Part shown: in pieces, positions 10,355 through 18,820 of the stretch | How positions within the stretch are numbered: the stretch's first letter is position 1 | Layout of the letters: every line of letters starts with the position of its first letter | From: Smittium culicis | Taxonomy: Eukaryota > Kickxellomycota > Harpellomycetes > Harpellales > Legeriomycetaceae | DNA length: 18,820 nt | Direction of reading: 5' to 3' | NCBI GenBank assembly: GCA_001970855.1 | Contig: LSSN01000447.1 | Span: 19,683-38,502 of the forward strand | Notes under the pieces: generated by a model | Told to the model about the DNA's origin: nothing | Seen by the model: the letters and a program-made list of their open reading frames with translations, nothing else | The model's database searches: none | Position numbers and translations under genes: made by a program

Positions 10355-11252
10355 ATAGGAATATATAATTCTCAAAATTTTAGTAGCCATTAAAAATCTA
10401 GTTCATACTTTGATCAAACGATATATCACGACCGATAATGAGATCATAGTAATAATATTAATGCATAAGCTTATCAATTTCGATTTCAATTTTTAAAATT
10501 AATAAACGCAACAACCTATTTAATAATGTATTTGAATAGAAAGTTCAAGCATCAGATGCTTTTAATTTAGCGAATTTTGAAATTATAAATTCATTTTTAC
10601 CAAATTAAAATCAAATTATCCAATACGAGCATCAATCTAGTTGTTTTTGGTTGATAGGAATAGCAATAGTGCAAGCCATACCAAAAAATAGTATATTCGC
10701 CTGCTTGGTTAGTTATAAAAGATATTTATAATAGAAGAGTTAATTTAGCATTTTTTACTAAACCCAGTACATTATGTGTAACTTGATGAATATTAAGAGT
10801 AATCGAATGTAATTGTGGGTGCTGATGACTGAAATTAAGTGTTATTGTGTCAAGTTCTAGTTTTTAGATGCAAGTAAATAGACGAAGAAATATGTTTTAT
10901 CATAAGTATAGCTACCAAGTGCTGATATAGTAGCATTGTGGCTGGTATTGTGGAAGTGGAATTTATTGCAAGCTGAAAGCAAAAAAATGGAGAAATGGAT
11001 AAAAAGTAATTAAAGTAGTACAGTACTATCAAATGTTTATAAAGTCCAAAAATATTTATTATAGCTCATAATAATGCATTTGCGAGAGGGATCGAGGATT
11101 AAGGCTACACTGTAAAATCTATAAATTACTAAAGTTCGTATCTGCGGGAGCTAATAGTGGCCATTTTCCATTATCTAAATTTGATAAAAAATCGCGTTAA
11201 ATCATAGTAATATTCCAATATTCAACAATGAATGATATCGCAGGCTTATATT
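10355..11252. other. Spacer between convergent pseudogene and MED9
   Basis: This stretch of about 900 bp is AT-rich. The part at about 10790-11160 is less simple in composition and may be the remnant of a decayed gene or element, but no frame stays open and no motif is recognisable. A 60-codon minus-strand open frame at 10850-11032 looks like chance. Confidence 0.5.
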
Positions 11253-11696
11253 TTATTTTTTTAGATGTTCAAGCAACTCAATCCTATTTTTGTCGATATA
11301 TAGAAAGATTATTTATAAGATTATTAATAATGATTTTTATTAAAAAAAACGGGTTATATAATAAACCAAAATTTGTATACATCTTTTTATCTAATATCTG
11401 AGTTTCATTTTTAAGTATTTCTTTTTGCTCGTTTATGGGTAAATGTATACCAGGGAGATTCGATACAGTAGACTGGATTTTTTGAATCTTATCAGACCAA
11501 CCGGTCATCTAATGGAAATAGTAATGATGAATAATAAGTTCAGTTTAACTAAATGAAGATTACTTGAGATACAATAGATAAAAAATACCAATTCTGTCAG
11601 CTGTTTCCATTTGTCCTCTTCAGTTTCGCAGAGAGATAAAATCTCTACAATATCCTCGATCGGCGAAAGCCTTTCTAATTCTTCTTTGTCAAACAT
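11253..11696 (-). CDS. MED9: Mediator complex subunit 9 (Med9), three exons
   Basis: I reconstruct three minus-strand exons: 11589-11696 (ATG at 11696), 11381-11508 and 11253-11283 (TAA at 11255-11253). Introns are 11509-11588 (80 nt, GTATTT...TTAG) and 11284-11380 (97 nt, GTATAC...ATAG). All joins keep frame, giving 88 residues. The product is acidic and helical. After a first helix (LSPIEDIVEILSL, about 10-22) comes a second ending in STVSNLPGIHLPINEQ (about 50-65), then a third ending IELLEHLKK. The short PGIHL turn between two helices, with a Q/E-rich helix after it, is the hallmark of Med9, a small middle-module subunit of the RNA polymerase II Mediator. The protein is shorter than most Med9 proteins because it lacks a long N-terminal tail. 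It diverges from VPS18. The call rests on pattern recall, without a profile search. Confidence 0.78.
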
Positions 11697-12411
11697 ATCA
11701 AGTTCTTTTACGAGTATTCAGTGGAAAGACGTCTCAAATATCGATTTTAGTTTTTTGATGTATAAATGGCATAACAATAACTATATTTTACTGGTTTTCT
11801 ATTCGAAAATTTCATTATAGGTTTAATATTTTATCATATATTCAATTGGCACTTATTGGCCCATTATTGATATTTTTATAATTTCATTTGGTTATTAGCT
11901 ATAATTACTGAGAGTAGCCAAAGAACTGTTGATATTCGTATTTCAACTTTGTATTTTAATAATCATCCAACTACAATCATTCAGTAATATTAATGGATAT
12001 AACTATTGGAGATAAATAATTGACCGAAATACTTTTAAAATTCAAGCTCCAATGGATATATAGTATAAGTTTATTCACTCAGTAAGGCCTATTTGCTACT
12101 GACAGAGTATGTTTGAGTCTATCATTAACATCATTGGGTATATTAAATTCAAGGTTAAAAATAATAATTATTGTACTATTTTATTCGCTATTCTATGTTT
12201 GACAATAAGTCTGTATAAAGGCAGAACTCGCGAAATAATAGTCTTAGATTTTATTTATAAATCAAGTAATAAAGATTAATTAATCACTGATATTATTTTT
12301 AACTTTCGCCATCCATATTGTATTTTCAAACATATATTATTTATACACCTCTGGGCTCCTTATCAGTTAATAATCCACCTGTATAATATTTCTGCAATCG
12401 TAATTGCTAAA
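11697..12411. other. Divergent promoter region of MED9 and VPS18
   Basis: This 715-bp AT-rich spacer lies between the MED9 ATG (minus, 11696) and the VPS18 ATG (plus, 12412). It must hold both promoters. I see no distinctive element and no coding segment; open frames here are short antisense shadows of MED9 exon 1. Confidence 0.55.
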
Positions 12412-15400
12412 ATGAACTCGTCAATTTCCGAAAATTTCAATACTCTACTATCCCTTACGAATGATAATGATGCTCTGAACGTAAATTCAATAAATATTAT
12501 TTATAGCTATTTTCTTTATCTTATAGTTTACTAATTTAAATTTCTCTCAGAAGTTTAAAAAGGGTTTATATTTCAAATACAAATATTTAATCTTTTCTTT
12601 TTTTTATTCAACTTTTTTCTTCGTAGAATTTATATCAAGCTAAAGAAATAAATAACAAGCTCATAGAAGGCCAAGAAGATATCTTTAGTCTTGAGCCTGT
12701 CGAATTCTCAGTCTCTTCAAGCATTTTGTCTATGGCTGTTGAAAATGACACTCTTGAAATTTTGCTTAAAAATTCAAAAATACAACGAATAAATTTAAAT
12801 GAAGCATACAAAATTAGAGGTAGTTAATTTTTACAATAATTTTGATTGCGACTTTACAAATCGAGTTTGAATTATAAATTATCGAACTAACTTTAATTTT
12901 GCTAATATTCTAGAAATATTAATTCCCATAAAATCTCAAATTCTCGATGACTCCTCGAAACTATTTATGAGCCCGAATGCAAATCACATCCTAGTAAGCC
13001 TTCCTAATGGTGATGTGTACTATCATTTCCATAGCTGGACAAATGCTGTCTTGCTATCTCAACTTAAGGTACAATTATTTTTATTCTCGCTACGTTAAAT
13101 CTAATCCTCATAAGATGTTAAATCAAAAACTTTCCATCTATTACATACATAAAGATTCTGGCTATGATATTATTTTATTTTAGGGAAAAGTTATATCCTC
13201 TGTAAGCTGGAATAAGAGTATCTATGAGAACTTTGATGACTCCAACTCTGGTCCAATCCTCCTTGGTCTTGATGATGGTAAAATTATAGAAATTGAGCTT
13301 AATGGCCTGGATAAATCTGGAAAAAGAACTATAAAGTATTTCCAGCAGGTCTATCAAATTTTTAACTTGGAACCCATTGTAAGTATAAATGTTGAAAGTT
13401 TCCCTGGTCGACAAAATCAAAAACTAGTCTTTATAACTAGTCCTTCTAGAATGTACCAAATTATCGGAATTATAGACTCTACCAACAATGATAACATTTC
13501 TAATAAAAACCCTTCGAAGTACCTAAATTTTTTCTCTGTTTTTGGAAATAAGCCCAATTATTTGGAAATTGGAGAAGCAAAAGGTTCTGGAAGTTTTTGC
13601 CTTTTTACAAAATATCAAGAATACTCCCTCGATAGTTCTGCTAACTCTTTTGCCTGGCTTACTAGTAACTTATATTATCATTTTATACATCATTATTTAA
13701 ATATAAATTAAAATAAATCTTATTCCTAATTATCCTATTTATTTATAGGCAATGGAGTTTATTTTGGAAGTTTGAGCTACGGTTCCCAGCAAGCTGGTGA
13801 TAGCGTTATTGAAAGCGCAAATTTGATCCCATATTCTGATAACCCTGATGACTTAGCTTCCCATGTTCTTCTAACGGAGTTTCACGTTTTAGTTTTAGTA
13901 AATAATCATATTAAAGCCATTTCTCGTCTAAATGGAGATATAGTTTATGACGAAATAATTAATTCTGTAAGATTTTTTTTAATTGTATTTTTCACATCTA
14001 TTTTATATAACATTTCTAATATTTATTATCTCTTAGCCCGAACCAGCAACACAAATTTTGCATGACTCAACTAAAAAAACTTATTGGATAACAACTCCAA
14101 CTTCAATAATTGAAATACTCATTACTGACGAAATTAAAGACGTCTGGAAAATATATTTGGAAAAGCTTAACTTTGAGTCTGCTCTTAGCTATTGTCAAAC
14201 TGAGTTTCAAAAAACCATGGTTTATAGAGCCCAAGCTGATTTTTACTTTGAAACTAATCGTTATTTGCTTTCAGCCAGTAGCTATGCAAAAAGCAAAGCC
14301 GTTGTTGAAGAAATCGCTCTTAAATTTATTAACAAAAATGATATCAACTCACTAAAAAAATTTCTTACTACTAAGTTATCTTCTTTAACTAAAAAGGTAT
14401 TTTTTTATATATACTTTTACACTAAGCCTATAGTTTGTTTTTTATTTATATAATTTTTTTCTTCAAATTATTTTTATAGGATTCTGCTCAGATATCTATA
14501 CTAGCTACATGGGTTGTGGAAATTTATTTGGTTATTCTTGGAAATTATGATGAAAAAATTCTTGTTGGCACTCATAAAGACGGTTCTATGAACAATACCG
14601 CTCTTGATGTGACTGTTGAGCTCAAATTATCTACAGATGAGTTTCATACGTTTCTAGATTCTTATAAAGTACATTTTTAAATTTTTTTATTCAATTTATT
14701 GCCCTTTGATATTTTCTTAGTTTACCGTTTATTTTCTCTTACTGTTTTTAGACATACCTTGATCCAAAAAAAATTCTTGGTCTAATTAGTAGTCATGGTA
14801 GAAGTGATTCTAAAAACTATTATGCTTTCCTTCTTAAAGACTATTCTTTCATAATTGAAGAGCATTTGCTTAGATCTGAGTACGATGAATCTCTAGAAGT
14901 ATTAGAAAAATATGTAATTGAAATATCAACATTTATAACTACTCGTATCTCAATTTTTAGTATATTAAAACTATCTAAATTCATTTTATCTAGGGAAAAC
15001 CGTCTGACTTTTATAAGCATTCAACTCAGTTGATTAAATGTTATCCTAAAAGATTGGTTGATATTTTGATCAGAAGAAGAAATGTTGATCCTAGCAAGCT
15101 AATCCCTGCATTTATAGAATATGAAAAATCTTACTCACAGCAAACCATAATCGCCTCTAGCAAAGAGGGTTCTAACCAAATTCAAAAATGTAACCATGTT
15201 GTTAGATATCTTGACTTTGTTATCTACCACGCAAACAATAGGAATAAATCTGTACACCATTACTACTTTAACTTGTTTGCCAAATCCAAGCAGTCTTCTG
15301 AACTTAGCTTACAGAAGTATTTAGAACATTTTCAGCACGACCATGTTTGTGAGCTCGATTACTTGCTTGCTGAATGCTTAAAGTATAACCGAATTTCCAG

Positions 15401-16766
15401 CGCTGCATTTATATACTCTAACTTGGGTTACTATGAAGATGCAGTGGATTTGTCACTGATGGTAAATAATTTTATTAATAGTTTGACATTAGTGTCTAAA
15501 ATTTTTCTCTTTAACTATAAAATTTATATACACTATAGTCTGGGGACGTAGAATTAGCAATTATGCAAACTACAAACTTGAGAAACAGTAGCGATCCATT
15601 GAGTAATGTAGGTCTATTATCAGAAACACCATTAGTTTCTACTGGCGGAACTAACGCAATTTCTTCGGTTCAAATGTTTTCAAACGAGCCAACTAATGAA
15701 CGAGAAAAAAGGTTATGGACAAAAATCGCTACTTATGCGCTAATAACTTGTGAAGATTACAATCTTGCTTTATCACTAACAAAAAGAACAAATTTGCTCA
15801 AAATTAAGGACTTGATTAAACTACAGCCCAGCTTTGTAAACATCGACCTTGTCAGAGAGTCTCTTTGCACCTCGCTGGAAGAACAGGAACAAGAGATAAA
15901 AACCTTATATATGGATATGAATGAGTCAATGAAAAACGCTGGTGTAGTTAGTAAAGAGATATTGGGACTTAATAATAGGTACTCAATTGTGGCAGAAAAT
16001 GAAATGTGCATGATTTGTTGTCAACCAGCACTAACTAAGGTCATTTACGTCTTTCCGTGCCAACACATTTTCCATTGTGACTGTTTAACTCGAAAAGTAA
16101 ATTTTTTTATTTTACTATACTTTTCTTTTCTTAGTCTTTATATTTACGTTATAAAAATTCAATTTTTATTGCTACTAGAAGTTATAATTATTAATCACTG
16201 GATTTTCTATTTTTATTATTTTTCTTATCTTTAATTCATTTCATATTTGATATTTTTATTCAGGTTCTTATGGGATCAGTTAGGGTAAATATCAAAAAGA
16301 TAAAGAGCCTGCAATACCAATTGGCTAGTATTGGGAAGCAAAGGCGTGAAATGAGGTTGGAGAATATAGGAGGTCTTCTAGTTGATAATGACAAGAAAAA
16401 GCAAACAAAACCAACAAAAAAATCCAGAGCACAAGGTTAGCAAATTCGCATTTATTATTTACAAATATTTGTAATACGAATTCCCTTTTTTTTAATAGTT
16501 TTTTAGCTTTTTTTTTAAAATTTTCAGAATGTTTATAAAATATTCAATAGCCAATAACTTTTTGTTTTTTTATTTAAATTATAGAAATTGAGGACTCTAA
16601 GAAAGAAAAGGAATTGATTTCAAGTGAGGTGAAAGTTAGAAGAGAGCTTGACAATTTAGTAGCAAGAGAGTGTATTTTATGTGGCGAAACTAACGTAAAG
16701 TCAATCGGAGTACCCCTTGTTGATATTGATAAGGATTATGACTCTATAATGTCATGGGTATTGTAG
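12412..16766 (+). CDS. VPS18: Vacuolar protein sorting protein 18 (Vps18/Pep3), 12 exons
   Basis: Exons are 12412-12480, 12627-12819, 12914-13068, 13184-13664, 13749-13966, 14037-14396, 14480-14668, 14752-14913, 14994-15461, 15539-16096, 16264-16435 and 16585-16766. All eleven introns (70-167 nt) are GT...AG and every join keeps frame. The result is 3207 coding bases, 1068 residues, somewhat longer than yeast or human Vps18. An N-terminal Pep3/Vps18 beta-propeller occupies roughly residues 35-400 (EPIVSINVE near 202-210, TYWITTPTSI near 387-396). Alpha-solenoid/clathrin-type repeats follow (KDVWKIYL 406-413, LISSHGR 566-572). A coiled-coil stretch (about 870-900) leads to the C-terminal RING: C922, C925, C939, H941, H944, C947, then C1038 and C1041 after the linker usual for this family. 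Vps18 is a core subunit of the HOPS and CORVET tethers, acting in endosome and vacuole fusion. ATG at 12412 has A at -3. Confidence 0.96.
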
Positions 16767-17492
16767 CAAGATAGAAATTTCCACTATAAAGTATGAGCTA
16801 CAAATACCGCATTATTCTAATATCGCCAAGTTTTTGAATAAACTATGATATTTTTTTAACTATTGTATTAATTTTTAAATAACTATACTGGTTTCATTTA
16901 TAATATATTAAAAAAATCCAATAAACTCTAATGAATTTCTATTTGTAAATTGATGCCAACTTTTATAAAACTTCAATTATTACCTATATTTATTTTAATT
17001 ATATTAATTTTGAGAAAAGTTAACTAAAAATATTCAATTATTTATTTATTGCAATAAATATTAGCTCAATTTCTCTATTGACATATTTTAGTTTTAAATT
17101 AAATTTTAAGTTAATTAGTCTTATTCTCCTAATTTCTCTAATTTTAGCAAGTAGAAGTTTTTGTACGATCATTGGATAGACGGATTTTCTATAAGCTAAT
17201 AAAAAATCACATTAAATCTCAACAGCGAATCACCTATATAAACCGCGAAATTTTTTTTTTTTACAAAAATATTCAAGCTATGGCCAAAATTTACTGATCT
17301 TTTTTTTATTATAGTTTTTTTATAACTTGCCAATAATTAAGTCCATGATTTAGAAAATTTTAAAAAAAGTAAAAAAAGTGCAATATTCAGCCAACCGCCA
17401 AATTCTAATATTTCCGTTGCTTTTTTTTTTTTTGTTTAGTTTCCCCAAAAAAAAAAACCTTATCAATAAAAAAAAGAAATAAAAAGAAACGA
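16767..17492. other. AT-rich spacer with homopolymer tracts upstream of the GC-rich gene
   Basis: This is the 3' flank of VPS18, with AATAAA-like sequences near 16838 and 16919, and the 5' flank of the next gene. A T13 tract at 17421-17433 and an A11 tract at 17447-17457 lie within 75 bp of the downstream ATG. Poly(dA:dT) tracts of this kind often keep fungal promoters nucleosome-poor. No coding segment was found. Confidence 0.55.
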
Positions 17493-18422
17493 ATGGGAGC
17501 TAGCGAAACGACAAATCAGCCGATCCAGGTATTTACGTCCTCGGCGCACAAGTATATCCGCATCGTCAAGTTCTGCTCGCTGTCGACGTCGCTCATGTCA
17601 GTGTCGCTGAGCGCAGGGCTTGCCGCGTGCAGCCTGCTGGATCTGCCGCTAGCTTTCGGCGGCATCGCGAGTGGCGCGCTGCCGATGACGGGGCTGTTCA
17701 TGGGCACTGTGGCAAGCGTCGGCATGACATCGGTTATTGGCGCGCTGTTCAGGCCGTTCGTTACCGGGATCCTGGTCGAGCGGCAAAGTATCAGCGATGG
17801 CAGCAGTGCGAAGCCTGCCGATCATGGCGAACTAAAATCGGCGGTGCCTGAAAGCAGCAACGCCGCGCATGCGGGAACTGGGCCGGCAAGTGGGACTACG
17901 TTGCCGAGTTTCAGCCAAATCAGGCAGAGCTCAGCGGCAGCACCAGATTCCGACGCCACCGCGAATAAAAGCGATGGCGCTGCTTTTGCGCGATCCGATT
18001 TTATTAGCTACACTCACGAAGACGCGAACTACACGAACACGATCAGCGTGGGCCCGTTCATGATTGATGGGAACAAGAGCTACATAACACTCAACAAATC
18101 GTCAAATCTCATCTTGCTTACGCCATCGCTCAGCGGAATCTCGCATAAGCGAACGTGCGTGCAGATCGGCAACCTGAAGATGTGCGGCCGCGACAAGTTC
18201 TTCAAGACGTGGGAGCTTGCTGATACAACTATCACTCCGAAGCTGACGCAATTGGTTTCTGGAGCTGATGAAAGTTTCAGCGAGCGGATAAATCGCAGCT
18301 TTTTCAATAGGATCTTTGGCGTTTCGACTAAAGAACTCGAAGATTTCACTGTTATTTGGAGGCTGGCGTCAACTCACCAAGAACGCCAAGTTATGTCTCA
18401 GATTGTTAAACTAATCAACTGA
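17493..18422 (+). CDS. Two-helix membrane protein, weakly TMEM70/TMEM186/TMEM223-like
   Basis: A single open frame encodes 309 residues; the ATG has GA before it and G at +4. A short polar N-terminus leads to YIRIVKFCSLSTSL (21-34), then two hydrophobic helices at about 27-49 and 61-86 separated by a short loop. A serine/alanine-rich linker without structure follows (about 98-165). A folded-looking C-terminal part (about 168-309) includes SVGPFMIDG and RTCVQIGNLKMCG. The arrangement of a basic V/I-K-F/V-S-L-S-T-S segment opening a helical hairpin, followed by a beta-type soluble part, recalls the TMEM70/TMEM186/TMEM223 group of mitochondrial inner-membrane assembly proteins, but the match is loose. 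No clear mitochondrial presequence is seen. Base composition differs sharply from every neighbour: 40 of 60 bases at 17581-17640 are G or C, falling towards the 3' end. It may be transferred or under unusual codon selection. Existence of the gene is likely; its function is uncertain. Confidence 0.5.
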   Translation: MGASETTNQPIQVFTSSAHKYIRIVKFCSLSTSLMSVSLSAGLAACSLLDLPLAFGGIASGALPMTGLFMGTVASVGMTSVIGALFRPFVTGILVERQSISDGSSAKPADHGELKSAVPESSNAAHAGTGPASGTTLPSFSQIRQSSAAAPDSDATANKSDGAAFARSDFISYTHEDANYTNTISVGPFMIDGNKSYITLNKSSNLILLTPSLSGISHKRTCVQIGNLKMCGRDKFFKTWELADTTITPKLTQLVSGADESFSERINRSFFNRIFGVSTKELEDFTVIWRLASTHQERQVMSQIVKLIN

Positions 18423-18820
18423 ATATCAGCTATATATTTTTAGTTTAAGACACTATAGAAACAAAGCGGGATGGTCAACATTCTAATTTTTTTTTAATCT
18501 TATTTGTTTTTTTCATCAATATTTTTTGTAGTTTTTACCCAGACTGCGTTAATAGCTAAGCTCTTGACCAAATTTTAGATGAGAAAAAGCTAGTCGTAAA
18601 ATACTTCTTTATTTCTACAGTTTATAGATTTTATTTTTAAAAAACACATCGCATAAATCAAGACAACTTATTTCAATATTTTTTAGATCAATAAACATTT
18701 TAAATTATAAAACTAAATTTCATTTTATTTTATTGAAACTTTGCAACAAATCGTAATAATATATTGCGATATAAATTAAAATTTAGACGAAAAGCAAGGT
18801 GGCGTTTCCTTTGAGTGAGC
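18423..18820. other. AT-rich 3' flank, no supported gene
   Basis: This is the 3' flank of the GC-rich gene, with T-runs and no recognisable gene. Composition rises in the last 30 bases. On the minus strand a frame is open from the window edge to a TAA near 18780, so a gene from outside might end here. The stretch is far too short to judge. Confidence 0.5.

Noticed and set aside
11611..11820. Plus-strand open frame of 69 codons
   Set aside because: It overlaps MED9 exon 1 in antisense and runs into the AT-rich spacer; no motif.
13367..15551. Separate small genes at 13367, 13772, 14058 and 15030
   Set aside because: Each is a single exon of VPS18 running on into its intron; splicing joins them in one frame.
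17516..18349. Extra open frames on both strands inside the GC-rich gene
   Set aside because: High G+C lowers stop frequency, so long shadow frames are expected; none has recognisable features.
18780..18820. End of a minus-strand gene at the right edge
   Set aside because: Only about 40 bases are available, and three frames give equally plausible tails, so nothing can be called.
1..18820. CRISPR arrays, prokaryotic operons, attachment sites, insertion sequences
   Set aside because: No spaced direct repeats, ribosome-binding sites or transposase segments were seen; spliceosomal introns and the gene set are eukaryotic.

Overview
The window is nuclear DNA of a fungus, probably an AT-rich early-diverging lineage (Kickxellomycotina/Harpellales-like is a guess from composition and gene style, not proven). 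The evidence is a chitin synthase-type myosin motor, an Hsp78-type mitochondrial disaggregase, the vacuolar tethering subunit Vps18 and the Mediator subunit Med9. The split genes have short AT-rich spliceosomal introns with GT...AG ends, and one carries a TACTAAC branch site. Intergenic DNA is very AT-rich.

Layout. 1-1474 (-): first 491 codons of a chitin synthase with an N-terminal myosin motor, cut by the window edge. 1475-4522: about 3 kb without a recognisable protein gene, broken by an unexplained GC-rich island at about 3617-3862 that ends in a T8 tract on the minus strand. 4523-7063 (-): complete, intronless HSP78. 7064-8338: divergent spacer with a candidate heat-shock element. 8339-10354 (+): a decayed major-facilitator (DHA1-type) transporter gene with premature stops, reading-frame breaks and recognisable introns. 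11253-11696 (-): a small three-exon gene that I read as Mediator subunit 9. 12412-16766 (+): a complete VPS18 gene of 12 exons and 11 introns (1068 residues), reconstructed exon by exon with all phases consistent. 17493-18422 (+): an intronless, strikingly GC-rich gene for a two-helix membrane protein with weak resemblance to the TMEM70/TMEM186/TMEM223 group. 18423-18820: AT-rich, with no supported gene.

The genes do not form a pathway. They are housekeeping functions (cell wall, mitochondrial proteostasis, transcription, vacuolar fusion) plus one dead transporter. MED9 and VPS18 diverge from one 715-bp spacer. HSP78 and the transporter pseudogene diverge from a 1275-bp spacer. I found no convincing new multi-gene system. 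The points most worth checking are the GC-rich island, the compositional outlier gene at 17493, the transporter pseudogene and the small MED9 gene.
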